Assembly: GCA_007130265.1 (NCBI GenBank)
Contig: SLST01000554.1
Span: 1-8,359 of the forward strand
Direction of reading: 5' to 3'
Length of the DNA stretch: 8,359 nucleotides
Source: Spirochaetales bacterium
Lineage (GTDB): Bacteria; Spirochaetota; Spirochaetia; DSM-27196; SLST01
Of the stretch, positions 1 to 6,895 are shown piece after piece. The translations under genes and the position numbers were made by a program. Under the pieces are notes generated by a model that had not been told where the DNA came from, ran no database searches, and saw only the letters and a program-made list of their open reading frames with translations. How positions within the stretch are numbered: position 1 is the stretch's first letter; every line of letters starts with the position of its first letter.

Positions 1-1940
1 ATCGCCATGAGATCCGCGCTCGCGCTGAGCTCGAACCGCTCGGTGCGCTGGAGCCGCGCCCGCCCGCGCAGTACGCGCGCCGCCGCCGCCACGCCCGGGA
101 GCTCTTCGCGGCGGTAGAAGGGCGGCTCGCTCGTGACGGCAGCGGCGCCCACCTCCATGCCCGGCGGCTGCCACTCTTCGCTCGTTGCCACGTCGGCTCC
201 TACGGCATAGCGGACGTGATCCTCGATGTTGAGCCGAAGCGTTCTCGCGGAGACCGCTGAATAGATGCCGAGCGAGACGGTGACCATGAGCAGGAGCATC
301 ACCGGGACATACTCGCCGGCGTTGCGGCTGAGCCTGCGGATCGTCATCTGCCAGACGACTCCGGGCAGGCGCATCGTGACGATCCGCAGGAGGTTCATCA
401 GAAGCGGATAGAGGCGAAGCAGCAGTAGTCCGCCGCCCACGATGAACAGGACCGGGACGAAGAAGAGGGTGGGGTCCGCCGGGATCATCTGGCCGGGCAG
501 CAGCGACATCGTCTCCCAGGAGAGGCGGCTGTAGCCGTAGATCGCGACGGCGAGGATGATGACGTCCAGGAAGAAGCGATGCCAGGCTGAGACGCGCGGC
601 CGCCGGTCGCGGGCTCGCGTGTAGGTCACGACGCTGTGCCGCAGCGAGCCGAGCACGGGTATCATGCCGCTTGCCACGGCAAGGCCCGCGGCGGCGGCAG
701 AGTAGGCGAATGCCCGAGCGTGAACGACGGCGGGGATACCGCGTCGGCCCACGAACTCGAGGAAGCCCGAGGTTGAACCGATCGCCCGGGCGAGGAACGC
801 GCCCACGAAGGGGCCGACCGCGAACGCGACGGCGCCAAGGATGAGCCATTCGAGCAGGAAGCTGATGAGGATCTGGATCCGGCCGCTACCGCGGCTTCGA
901 AGCACCGCGATCTCCTTGCGCCGGTGCTCGACCGAGATCCCCGCGAGGAGCGCGATGAAGTAGAGGACCATCCCCAGCGTGGGGATGCTCAGCGTGGAGA
1001 TGAACAGCGCGACGGTCGCGCGGTTCTCGTCGAACTGCCGGAAAAAGCGAAGCGGGTGGTGCCAGAGGCGGACCGGCGGTGAGGCGTCGGCCCCCCACTC
1101 CTCGAACGCCTCGAGACGCGCGATGACCGCGGGAAGACCGTTGACGTAGAACTCGCGGTGGTCGAACACGAAGAGCAGGTCGAACGAGCGCGGGCGCACT
1201 CCGTGGCGGCCGATGAGTGTGTCGAGTACTACTCGCGGGTGAGCGAAGACGCGATCGAAGAAAGGCGGCGGGTAGATCCATTCGGCCATGCTTGTGCCGG
1301 GTTGCGCGCGGAAGACTCCCACGACCTCGAGCTCCACGAGCGCAAAACCCTCAGGCCCCTCGAGCCCCGTCACCCCGTCCATCTCCGGGTACCAGTAACT
1401 GTACCGGTCGCCAATCGACAGCTCGTTCCGGTTGAAGGTGAGCTCGTCCACCACGACCTCGACGACACCGTCGGTACGGTCCTCGTACCAGCGCCCGGAG
1501 ATGATCTCTGCGATTTCTTCGAGATTGCTCAGAGACGAGAGTTCGCCGCGCGGAGAGGCGAGCGAGCGTTCGCGGACTCCCACCGGAAGGACCGTGTTCG
1601 ACCCTATGGTGATGAACTCTGAGGTCAGCTGCGGCGAGTAGCCGACCGCGCGGCGCAGCTCGCCGTCAATGTGCTCGCGCGTGGCACCGATGGTGTCGCG
1701 CGTGACGCGGTACCGGTAGCGCTCGTTCGACTGCACGGTGATGAGCGCCATCGGCGGACGCCCGGTCCGCTGGTCGACCCACGCCTCGAGGAAGCTGCGG
1801 TGGAGGCTTCCGGACGAGTAGATGGGAATGGAGCTCATGATGCCGGCGGCGAGCACGACACCGAAGACGATGCCGAGCGTAACGCGCCAGTTGTGCACCA
1901 TTCGCTTGATCGTGATCCAGAGGACGGTGGTGACGAACAC
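1..1940 (-). CDS. Large FtsX/MacB-family ABC transporter permease (C-terminus beyond window)
   Basis: An open minus-strand frame of about 646 codons runs from a GTG at 1940 to the window edge without a stop. Residues about 20-41 form one membrane helix, followed by a long periplasmic-type domain (about 42-305). An FtsX-type core with three helices follows (about 312-338, 355-388, 405-430), with the charged motif HRRKEIAVLRSRGSGR between the first two; this 'E-x-x-x-LR-x-RG' loop is typical of large FtsX permeases that contact MacB/LolD-type ATPases. Further helices lie near 450-470, 480-510 and 538-560, after which a second extracytoplasmic domain begins. A second FtsX core is expected beyond the edge, as in the roughly 1000-residue members of the family. 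The GTG is chosen because GGGAG lies 6 bases upstream and it sits 2 bases after the stop of the adaptor gene. It is the last visible gene of the operon starting at 4085. The substrate cannot be read from the sequence. Confidence 0.9.
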   Translation of the reverse strand, partial: MFVTTVLWITIKRMVHNWRVTLGIVFGVVLAAGIMSSIPIYSSGSLHRSFLEAWVDQRTGRPPMALITVQSNERYRYRVTRDTIGATREHIDGELRRAVGYSPQLTSEFITIGSNTVLPVGVRERSLASPRGELSSLSNLEEIAEIISGRWYEDRTDGVVEVVVDELTFNRNELSIGDRYSYWYPEMDGVTGLEGPEGFALVELEVVGVFRAQPGTSMAEWIYPPPFFDRVFAHPRVVLDTLIGRHGVRPRSFDLLFVFDHREFYVNGLPAVIARLEAFEEWGADASPPVRLWHHPLRFFRQFDENRATVALFISTLSIPTLGMVLYFIALLAGISVEHRRKEIAVLRSRGSGRIQILISFLLEWLILGAVAFAVGPFVGAFLARAIGSTSGFLEFVGRRGIPAVVHARAFAYSAAAAGLAVASGMIPVLGSLRHSVVTYTRARDRRPRVSAWHRFFLDVIILAVAIYGYSRLSWETMSLLPGQMIPADPTLFFVPVLFIVGGGLLLLRLYPLLMNLLRIVTMRLPGVVWQMTIRRLSRNAGEYVPVMLLLMVTVSLGIYSAVSARTLRLNIEDHVRYAVGADVATSEEWQPPGMEVGAAAVTSEPPFYRREELPGVAAAARVLRGRARLQRTERFELSASADLMA

Positions 1941-1942
1941 GG

Positions 1943-2938
1943 CTATCTCCCGATCACGAGATCGCCCTCATCAAGGCCTTCCAGGATCTCAACCCGAGTC
2001 GCGCCGCGAATGCCCACCAGCACATCGATCTCGCGGCGCACTTCGTCCTCCATCACCCGCACGAACTCCCGCCCGCGCGACTCGCGGAGCGCCGCCGCGG
2101 GTATCACCAGCGTGTCCTCGCGTCTGGCGCGATAGATCCGGACCGGGTACTGTCCGAGCATCCGCACCTCTCCGTGCGTGGGCATTGAAAAGTGGACGAC
2201 AAACTCCTCGCGCCGCAGCGTCGCGTCGAAGCGAGGATTGCGGTGGACCAACTGGACGACCTCGACCGGCTCCCACCGGTCCGTCTCCACCTGCACTTCT
2301 GCTTCCATCGTCGAGTCGATTGCGCGGTAGGCATCCTCAGAGACGTTCATCCGCAGCTCGAGACGGCTGGGGTCTGCGATCTCGATCACCGGTTCGAACT
2401 CGCGCGCCATGTCTCCCACCTGGATCTGCACACGTCTCACGATGCCCGAGTGGGGGGCACGGACCGACGCGTTCTCCACCTGTTGCCGGTGGCGCTCGAC
2501 GATGATCCGGTGCCGCTCGACCACGAGCTCCTGGATCTCCCGGTCGATCGGGGCCGCGCCCGTGGTGGACATTTTGGCAAGGTTCGCCTCCGCGATTCGC
2601 CGGTCGATCTCGCTGATGCGCAGCGCATGCACGATCGAGTCGATCTCGAGCTGCGCGAGAAGCTCACCCGCCTCTACCGAAGCGTTCACCTCTGCGCTGA
2701 GCTCCTGGACCCGGCCCGTCTGCCGGAAGTAGAGCGCCGTCTCGCGTACCGGTGAGACGCGGGCGTGGCCCTCGACCACATCATGGATATCGCCGCGCTC
2801 GACCGGGTAGGTCACGAGCGCTGATACCCGCGGAGGCTCCGGGAGCTCCGGCACGGCAAGCTCCTCCTCCTCGGGCAGGAGCCAGCAGCCTCCGACCATC
2901 GCGATCACCATCGTCGTCACCACCATTACTCGTCTCAT
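1943..2938 (-). CDS. HlyD/MacA-like periplasmic adaptor, predicted lipoprotein
   Basis: A 331-residue membrane-fusion protein that would bridge the inner-membrane ABC complex across the periplasm. It begins with a basic n-region (MRR), a hydrophobic stretch and a lipobox VGGC with the acceptor Cys at residue 18, so it is probably anchored by lipid rather than by a membrane helix. The two lipoyl halves are visible: GRVQELSAEVNASVEAGE (about 75-92) and SVRAPHSGIVRRVQIQVGD (about 158-176). They flank an acidic/basic helical hairpin (about 100-156), short for the family. A beta-barrel region follows (about 185-270), then a membrane-proximal domain starting at DTLVIPAAAL (about 275). The ATG at 2938 is chosen over a start about 32 codons further upstream because it forms an ATGA overlap with the ATPase stop and directly precedes the signal peptide. 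No outer-membrane channel gene is in the window. Confidence 0.9.
   Translation of the reverse strand: MRRVMVVTTMVIAMVGGCWLLPEEEELAVPELPEPPRVSALVTYPVERGDIHDVVEGHARVSPVRETALYFRQTGRVQELSAEVNASVEAGELLAQLEIDSIVHALRISEIDRRIAEANLAKMSTTGAAPIDREIQELVVERHRIIVERHRQQVENASVRAPHSGIVRRVQIQVGDMAREFEPVIEIADPSRLELRMNVSEDAYRAIDSTMEAEVQVETDRWEPVEVVQLVHRNPRFDATLRREEFVVHFSMPTHGEVRMLGQYPVRIYRARREDTLVIPAAALRESRGREFVRVMEDEVRREIDVLVGIRGATRVEILEGLDEGDLVIGR
1947..1951 (-). promoter_or_regulatory. Ribosome binding site of the permease gene
   Basis: GGGAG on the minus strand lies 6 bases before the GTG at 1940, inside the last codons of the adaptor gene. It fixes the GTG as the permease start and suggests translational coupling with the upstream gene. 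Confidence 0.65.
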
Positions 2939-3645
2939 ACGTTCACGTCCTCGCGATCCGCAATCCGGCCGTCGGCCATCGTGTACACCACATTCGCATA
3001 CGAGCGCACCGTCGGATCGTGGCTCATCAGGCACACCGTCGATCCGTGCTCATCAACCGCCTCACGCAGGAGGTCCATAACCCGGCGGCCGAGCGCGTGG
3101 TCGAGCTCGCCGGTGGGTTCGTCGGCGAAGAGCACCTTCGGCTGCGTGACAAGCCCCCGCGCTACGGCGACGCGCTGCTGCTCACCGCCGCTCATCTCGG
3201 CGACCCGGTGCCCGGCGCGCTCGAGCACGCCGAGCGAGTGGAGGTATCGTTGCGCCCGGGCCCTCGCCTCCGCGGGAGCGCAGCCGGATATGCGCGCCGC
3301 GATGTCCACGTTCTCCATCGCGGTCAGTCCGGGGATAAGCGCGAACGACTGGAAGACGAACCCTGCCTCTCGTCGGCGCCATCGGGTCATCTCGGTCGAA
3401 GTGAAGCGGGCGAAATCCGTACCCAGGTATGACGACGTGCCGGAGGTAGGCCGCTCGAGCCCCCCCATGAGGTTGAGGAGCGTGGTCTTGCCGGACCCTG
3501 ATTTGCCCTGAAACACGACCATGGCGGCCGCCGGTATGTCGAGCGAGACATCGTTCACCGCGTAGACGACCTGTGGGCCGCGACGGTAGGTGCGCGTGAC
3601 GTTCGCGAGGCGGACGAGCGGGTGTGAGGTTCCTGCCGGGGTCAT
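2935..3645 (-). CDS. ABC transporter ATP-binding protein, MacB/LolD/FtsE type
   Basis: A 236-residue nucleotide-binding subunit that would energise the FtsX-type permease of the same operon on the cytoplasmic side. All catalytic motifs are present: Walker A GKSGSGKT (47-54), Q-loop Gln99 in VFQSF, signature MSGGEQQR (151-158), Walker B VLFADEPT with Glu176 (171-178), D-loop GELD and switch His209 (MSHD). The sequence 'ADEPTGELD' and the length are typical of the MacB/LolD/FtsE branch rather than of importer ATPases. The ATG overlaps the stop of the preceding lipoprotein gene (ATGA at 3642-3645), and its own stop overlaps the next start (ATGA at 2935-2938), so translation is probably coupled on both sides. 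No good Shine-Dalgarno sequence precedes it, which fits coupling. Confidence 0.95.
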   Translation of the reverse strand: MTPAGTSHPLVRLANVTRTYRRGPQVVYAVNDVSLDIPAAAMVVFQGKSGSGKTTLLNLMGGLERPTSGTSSYLGTDFARFTSTEMTRWRRREAGFVFQSFALIPGLTAMENVDIAARISGCAPAEARARAQRYLHSLGVLERAGHRVAEMSGGEQQRVAVARGLVTQPKVLFADEPTGELDHALGRRVMDLLREAVDEHGSTVCLMSHDPTVRSYANVVYTMADGRIADREDVNV

Positions 3646-4085
3646 CTGCTCGTTCGTGTCTCGGTGGGTCGATCTACGACGCTCTGAATCGTCACCAGAC
3701 CGCTCTCATCGATGAACTCCACGACCTGCTCGATCGCCGTGCTCTCTTCGTCCTCCGTGAAGCGCAGGGTCTTGCCCTCATCCGGTGCGGGCTCACCGTC
3801 GATGCCCTCAAACAACTCCCCGGCATCGCGGAAAGGCGCGGTGAAGATGAAGTACTCGCGTGCGTCGATCGCGCGGTAGTAGGCCTCCGCCTCCGTCTGC
3901 AGCGGGAAGAAGTGGACCGTAATGATGCTCTCTTCTTCCGTGTAGACCGGGCGCTGCAGACCAATGACGTCGGTCTCCGTGGCGCAGGCGGCGAGGAAGC
4001 CGACCATCAGGGCTACGGCGACCGCGCGCCACACACGCGGGTGCGCATTGACGAGCGCATTTTCTTTCCCCGGGCAGTGGATCAC
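3642..4085 (-). CDS. Small predicted lipoprotein, first gene of the ABC export operon
   Basis: A 147-residue protein of a family I do not recognise. A hydrophobic segment (about 21-33) ends in the lipobox LAAC with Cys34; the mature part is about 114 residues, acidic, with an aromatic-rich stretch (VHFFPLQ, EAYYRAI, YFIFTAPF) and no repeats. The GTG at 4085 gives a long 20-residue n-region. An alternative GTG, at residue 18, would give a compact 17-residue signal ending at the same Cys; neither has a clear Shine-Dalgarno sequence. I kept the upstream GTG because a -10-like TACACT sits exactly 6 bases before it. The stop overlaps the ATPase start by four bases. An accessory periplasmic or outer-membrane partner of the ABC machine is a context-based inference only. 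Confidence 0.75.
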   Translation of the reverse strand: MIHCPGKENALVNAHPRVWRAVAVALMVGFLAACATETDVIGLQRPVYTEEESIITVHFFPLQTEAEAYYRAIDAREYFIFTAPFRDAGELFEGIDGEPAPDEGKTLRFTEDEESTAIEQVVEFIDESGLVTIQSVVDRPTETRTSR

Positions 4086-4091
4086 GTCTCG

Positions 4092-4097
4092 AGTGTA
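4092..4097 (-). promoter_or_regulatory. Possible -10 element of the ABC operon (leaderless arrangement)
   Basis: The minus strand reads TACACT, preceded by TGA (an extended -10 look: TG, one base, then the hexamer), then six bases (CGAGAC) and the GTG at 4085. Four of six positions match TATAAT. No convincing -35 is seen at 16-18 bases. The spacing would put the transcript start at or next to the GTG. Confidence 0.3.
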
Positions 4098-4165
4098 TCA
4101 GGTAAGTGCCGGGGGCTGAAGGGGGCGCGAAAGCAGGTTGCGCGTGCGACGTGCGGCGGGAAGAG

Positions 4166-4189
4166 AGGGCCGCGCGGCAGCGCGGCCCT
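4166..4189 (-). terminator. Terminator-like hairpin after the 229-aa lipoprotein gene
   Basis: A perfect 10-bp GC-rich stem (AGGGCCGCGC with GCGCGGCCCT) with a four-base loop begins 12 bases after the TAG at 4202-4204. In the minus-strand RNA it is followed by CUCUCUUCCC, a pyrimidine-rich but not pure U tract. It probably ends most transcription before the ABC operon at 4085, possibly incompletely. Confidence 0.6.
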
Positions 4190-4201
4190 TCACGGAGGCG
4201 G

Positions 4202-4891
4202 CTACTGTACCGCCGAATCGCTGCGCGGCAGCGTCGAAGAAGGCAGTTCGGTTGTCGGGAACGGGGTCCGCTCGGCGAGACCGTCTGCGTCCTCCAGCGA
4301 ACGGCCGGTGTCGTTGTCGATGAACCCGGAGTGACCGTTGTTTTCCAGCATCACCAGCGCGTGCTGATAGTCGCGTATTCCCTCGTCCGTGAGCCGTCCG
4401 GAGAAGACGCGCAGGCTCTGCGTCTCTGCCCCGTCGCTGGTCCTGACGCTGTCCACGATCACGAAGACGGTAAACGAGTTGAAGCGGCCGGAGATGTATC
4501 CGCCAATTCCGTCTCCGATCGATCCGCCCTGAGCGATCTGGACGGCAATCTCCTGCGTGGCCTCGTTCTGGTCGAAGAACCGGAAGTACTGGTCGGCAAA
4601 GGTAGTGCCCGGGCTCGCGAAGTCGTTCGGTATGGTCGTCTCGGTCAACACGTACGGCGAGGCGAGGTACTCGCCACCGAACACCGGAAAGGTCGGTGGG
4701 TTGCTGCCGCGGTTGATCGCTACGCCAAGATCCTCTTCGACCATTCTGAGCGGCTCCTCGCCAACCTGGTCGACGAAGTCCCTCGGCAGCCCACGGGTCG
4801 GGCCGAGCAGCCACGCGCACCCGGAAAGGGCCATCGTGCCCAGGACGAGCACGAATACCGTGGCGAAACGTCTGATCGAAAACAATTGCAT
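4202..4891 (-). CDS. Predicted lipoprotein of unknown function (229 aa)
   Basis: I do not recognise this family. The signal peptide has a basic n-region (SIRR), a hydrophobic core and a canonical lipobox LSGC with Cys25; +2 is Ala, so nothing argues for inner-membrane retention by the E. coli rule. The mature part has about 205 residues, with a Gly-rich stretch (IAQGGSIGDGIGGYISG), then an alternating hydrophobic stretch (FTVFVIVDSV) that looks like beta strand, and a low-complexity Pro/Thr/Ser tail. The ATG at 4891 is preferred to the in-frame GTG at 4897 because GGAGGA lies 6 bases before it, while the GTG would touch that site. The gene has its own promoter (4925-4953) and terminator hairpin (4166-4189), so it looks like a one-gene unit. 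A link to the ABC operon 116 bases downstream is possible only through leaky termination. Confidence 0.85.
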   Translation of the reverse strand: MQLFSIRRFATVFVLVLGTMALSGCAWLLGPTRGLPRDFVDQVGEEPLRMVEEDLGVAINRGSNPPTFPVFGGEYLASPYVLTETTIPNDFASPGTTFADQYFRFFDQNEATQEIAVQIAQGGSIGDGIGGYISGRFNSFTVFVIVDSVRTSDGAETQSLRVFSGRLTDEGIRDYQHALVMLENNGHSGFIDNDTGRSLEDADGLAERTPFPTTELPSSTLPRSDSAVQ

Positions 4892-4897
4892 GAACAC

Positions 4898-4903
4898 TCC
4901 TCC
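4898..4903 (-). promoter_or_regulatory. Strong ribosome binding site that decides the ATG at 4891
   Basis: GGAGGA on the minus strand, 6 bases before the ATG at 4891. It rules out the in-frame GTG at 4897, which would directly abut the site. Confidence 0.8.
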
Positions 4904-4924
4904 AGAGGACTGGTATTGCTTTCC

Positions 4925-4953
4925 AGCATACTAGTCATTAGACGGAGTGCCAA
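4925..4953 (-). promoter_or_regulatory. Sigma70-type promoter for the 229-aa lipoprotein gene
   Basis: The minus strand reads TTGGCA (4953-4948; five of six match TTGACA), a 17-base spacer, then TATGCT (4930-4925; four of six match TATAAT). The predicted start near 4918 leaves a leader of about 27 bases that contains the Shine-Dalgarno sequence. It lies between the stop of the phosphoesterase gene and the lipoprotein gene. This is the best promoter match in the window. Confidence 0.65.
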
Positions 4954-4968
4954 GGTCGGTTGGGATTC

Positions 4969-5901
4969 CTACGGCGGGGAGATCGTTGGGCCCTGCCGCA
5001 GGGTCGACGGGTCTCGTTCGACGTAGACCTTGCCCCGGACGTGCTGCCGCCAGGCGAGCAACTCGCCCAGGCCGTGGCGGTCCGTGTACCTCAACGGGTC
5101 GTCGAAATCGCGCGCCGCGTGGTCGAAGGTCAGAAGGTCAAGACGATCCGGGGAGACGTCGACGACCCGGCTGTGCCGGCGGCCGTCGCGCGTCTGCGTC
5201 GCGGCGCCGACGTGGACGAAGTGCACGCCGAGCGCGACCGATACCGCGTTGCGGTAGTGCTGTCCAAGGTGATTGTGCCCGCTGAACCACGCCAGGATGT
5301 TCGGGTGGTTCCAGATGATCTTCATGATCCGTCCCGGGTAGTGGTTCTGGTTCACCACCGCGTTACCGTTGTGAGCGTGCAGCTCCGCCATCGTCAAAAG
5401 GCCGCTCCCGATTGGCGGAACGTGCGCGAGCACGAACACAGGATGGTCCGCGAGCTCATCAAGCTGCGCCTCGAACCACTCAAGCTGTTCGGTCTCAAAG
5501 ACGACTTCGTGCGTCATCTCGTTGTTGCGGCGGAACGACGTGCCGCTGAGGCCAAGGACGCTCAGGGGACCCAAATCCAGTCTGAACCACGGCGTCTCGC
5601 GCCCGACGATCGAGAGGAACGAACCGACCGCCGCCTCGTCGCTTGCGAACTCATCAGCTTCCAGATCGTGATTGCCGATCACGCTGAGCCAGGGGACGGC
5701 GAGCTTGTCGAGCGTTCGCTTGGCGTGACGCGTGGCCGCGGATGTCCCGGTCCACGGCCCGTAACCGGTCAGATCGCCCACGACGAGCACGAGCTCAGGC
5801 GCAATGTCGTTTATGTCCGCGATCACCTCGTCCCAGCGATCGTCGGCCGGGTACCCGATGTGTGGATCGCCCAGGACGGCGATTCGCGTCTTGTTGCTCA
5901 T
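4969..5901 (-). CDS. Calcineurin-like metallophosphoesterase
   Basis: A 310-residue cytoplasmic enzyme (no signal peptide or membrane helix) of the dinuclear-metal phosphoesterase superfamily. All five motifs are present and in order: GDPHIG (Asp12, His14), GDLTGYG (Asp43), GNHD (Asn77, His78), LAHVPP (His160) and GHNHLG (His209, His211). The metal site is therefore intact and the protein is probably active. Layout and length resemble the class III cyclic-nucleotide phosphodiesterase (CpdA/Icc-like) branch, but family members also cleave other phosphodiesters and monoesters, so the substrate is open. The residues after about 235 are less conserved in look and may form a cap or C-terminal extension. 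The ATG at 5901 is the only sensible start, since the first beta strand begins at residue 6. It has no Shine-Dalgarno sequence; a -10-like TATATT lies 6 bases upstream. It is followed by an independent lipoprotein unit. Confidence 0.9.
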   Translation of the reverse strand: MSNKTRIAVLGDPHIGYPADDRWDEVIADINDIAPELVLVVGDLTGYGPWTGTSAATRHAKRTLDKLAVPWLSVIGNHDLEADEFASDEAAVGSFLSIVGRETPWFRLDLGPLSVLGLSGTSFRRNNEMTHEVVFETEQLEWFEAQLDELADHPVFVLAHVPPIGSGLLTMAELHAHNGNAVVNQNHYPGRIMKIIWNHPNILAWFSGHNHLGQHYRNAVSVALGVHFVHVGAATQTRDGRRHSRVVDVSPDRLDLLTFDHAARDFDDPLRYTDRHGLGELLAWRQHVRGKVYVERDPSTLRQGPTISPP

Positions 5902-5907
5902 CGGGTC

Positions 5908-5913
5908 AATATA
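5908..5913 (-). promoter_or_regulatory. Possible -10 element of the phosphoesterase gene (leaderless arrangement)
   Basis: TATATT (five of six match TATAAT) on the minus strand is followed by exactly six bases (GACCCG) and the ATG at 5901, with no Shine-Dalgarno sequence between. This is the geometry of a leaderless transcript. There is no recognisable -35 hexamer, as the DNA upstream is GC-rich (GCCGGCCGGC palindrome at 5928-5937). Confidence 0.4.
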
Positions 5914-5980
5914 GTAATCCCGTGAGTGCCGGCCGGCTATGCGAAATCCACGATCATCCGTCGGATCGGCCGCGAGCGAA

Positions 5981-6008
5981 GCGCCCCGGCTGCTTCCCCG
6001 GGGAGCGC
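5981..6008. repeat. GC-rich inverted repeat between acetyltransferase and phosphoesterase genes
   Basis: CCCCGG (5984-5989) pairs with CCGGGG (5998-6003) around an 8-base loop, extended by GCG/CGC after a 2-base bulge. It lies about 90 bases past the stop of the acetyltransferase gene and could help end its transcript, but no U tract follows in that direction. The rest of the 5902-6097 gap shows no gene with a supported start. Confidence 0.35.
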
Positions 6009-6097
6009 AGCAGCGTATGCGTCCGCTCGGTCGCGGTCGTTCCGGATGCCTCGATCATGCCTTGGCTCGGCGCATCAAGCCGACAAGTTCACGGGCT

Positions 6098-6895
6098 CTA
6101 CCGAACCGTCCACTTCACCCGCCGCGGGCGGATTGGGCACGCCGAGCACGGAGGGTAGGGCGGAAGCCCGTAGTGAAGCAGTTGCGACACTACCGCGTGG
6201 CAGTCGCGCATGGTGAAGAGCCGGCAGTGGGCCGACCCGATCGTCCGCGCTCTCACCGCTCGGGAGTCCATGAGGATCGCGCCGTAGCGGTCCTGGTCCG
6301 TGATCGGGCAGCTGCGTTCGCGCCACCCCCACGTGGGGATCATCTCGACCGTTCCGCCGGGCATTCTGACCGGGTACTCCTCCGTCCGTAACCCGAGGCA
6401 CGGTGCGCCCACCGAACACTCGACTACGTGGTGGAACGTGTTCGCGCGAAAGCCGACGCCAAGGAGCAGGATTGCGCCGCCGGCCTGCCGGAGTCCGTGG
6501 AGGGGTGAGCCCGGGCCCATCGTCGTACCCAGGTGATGCCGTGAGACCAGCTCTTCCGCATCCGCGCCCCAGGCGGCAAAGGCGTGCGTCGGGTTCAGGC
6601 TGCGGTACGTCTCCGGCAGCCGCCAGAACCGGTCGGGGATCGCGCCGTTCGTCGTCGGCGTTTCGGTCGGATCGAACACCCCCGGGCCGTCGGCCGTGAA
6701 CGGCGCCCCGTGGTTGAACGACGGCATCAGGATTGTCCCGGCAGGGCCCACGACCGCCTTCAGCGCCTGGATCACCGCGTCCGGTCCCCCCTCCACCCGG
6801 CCGAAGGAGCTCAGCGATGAGTGGACCATCATCCGTGCCCCGGGACGAACGCCCAGATCGACGAGCCCCTTCTCGAGGTCTGCCTGGACGATCAC
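6098..6895 (-). CDS. AAC(3)-family N-acetyltransferase (Antibiotic_NAT)
   Basis: A 265-residue acetyl-CoA-dependent acetyltransferase of the aminoglycoside 3-N-acetyltransferase superfamily. Visible family blocks, counted from the GTG, are LVDLGVRPG with MMVHSSLSSFG (about 11-32), GPAGTILMPSF (about 51-61), TTNGAIPDRFW (about 82-92), RSLNPTHAFAAWG (99-111, with His105), GPGSPLHG (128-135) and LLLGVGFRANTFHHVVE (144-160). Length matches the usual 260-280. The GTG at 6895 is chosen because the family homology begins just after it and GGAG lies 8 bases upstream; the open frame continues 59 codons further, but those read through the divergent control region. Chromosomal members often act on unknown amines, so aminoglycoside resistance is not implied. 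It is divergent from the dioxygenase gene at 7030. The motif has NP where I recall HP in several resistance enzymes. Confidence 0.88.
   Translation of the reverse strand: MIVQADLEKGLVDLGVRPGARMMVHSSLSSFGRVEGGPDAVIQALKAVVGPAGTILMPSFNHGAPFTADGPGVFDPTETPTTNGAIPDRFWRLPETYRSLNPTHAFAAWGADAEELVSRHHLGTTMGPGSPLHGLRQAGGAILLLGVGFRANTFHHVVECSVGAPCLGLRTEEYPVRMPGGTVEMIPTWGWRERSCPITDQDRYGAILMDSRAVRARTIGSAHCRLFTMRDCHAVVSQLLHYGLPPYPPCSACPIRPRRVKWTVR

Noticed and set aside
1158..2755. Several plus-strand frames of 70-230 codons
   Set aside because: All are antisense to the permease and adaptor genes, with low-complexity Arg/Ser/Pro composition and no supporting start signals.
2939..3034. A longer adaptor protein beginning 32 codons upstream of 2938
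   Set aside because: The extra codons lie inside the ATPase gene in another frame, and would bury the signal peptide; the ATG at 2938 has the ATGA overlap.
4106..5026. A 306-codon plus-strand frame
   Set aside because: It crosses the terminator hairpin, the whole lipoprotein gene on the other strand, and its promoter; the product has no domain, and the start has no ribosome binding site.
4960..5925. A 321-codon plus-strand frame
   Set aside because: Antisense to the phosphoesterase gene with all its metal-binding motifs; Arg/Val-rich composition is typical of a shadow frame.
5902..6097. A small gene in the gap between the acetyltransferase and phosphoesterase genes
   Set aside because: Frames crossing this gap continue as antisense shadows of the flanking genes, and no ATG or GTG here has a ribosome binding site.
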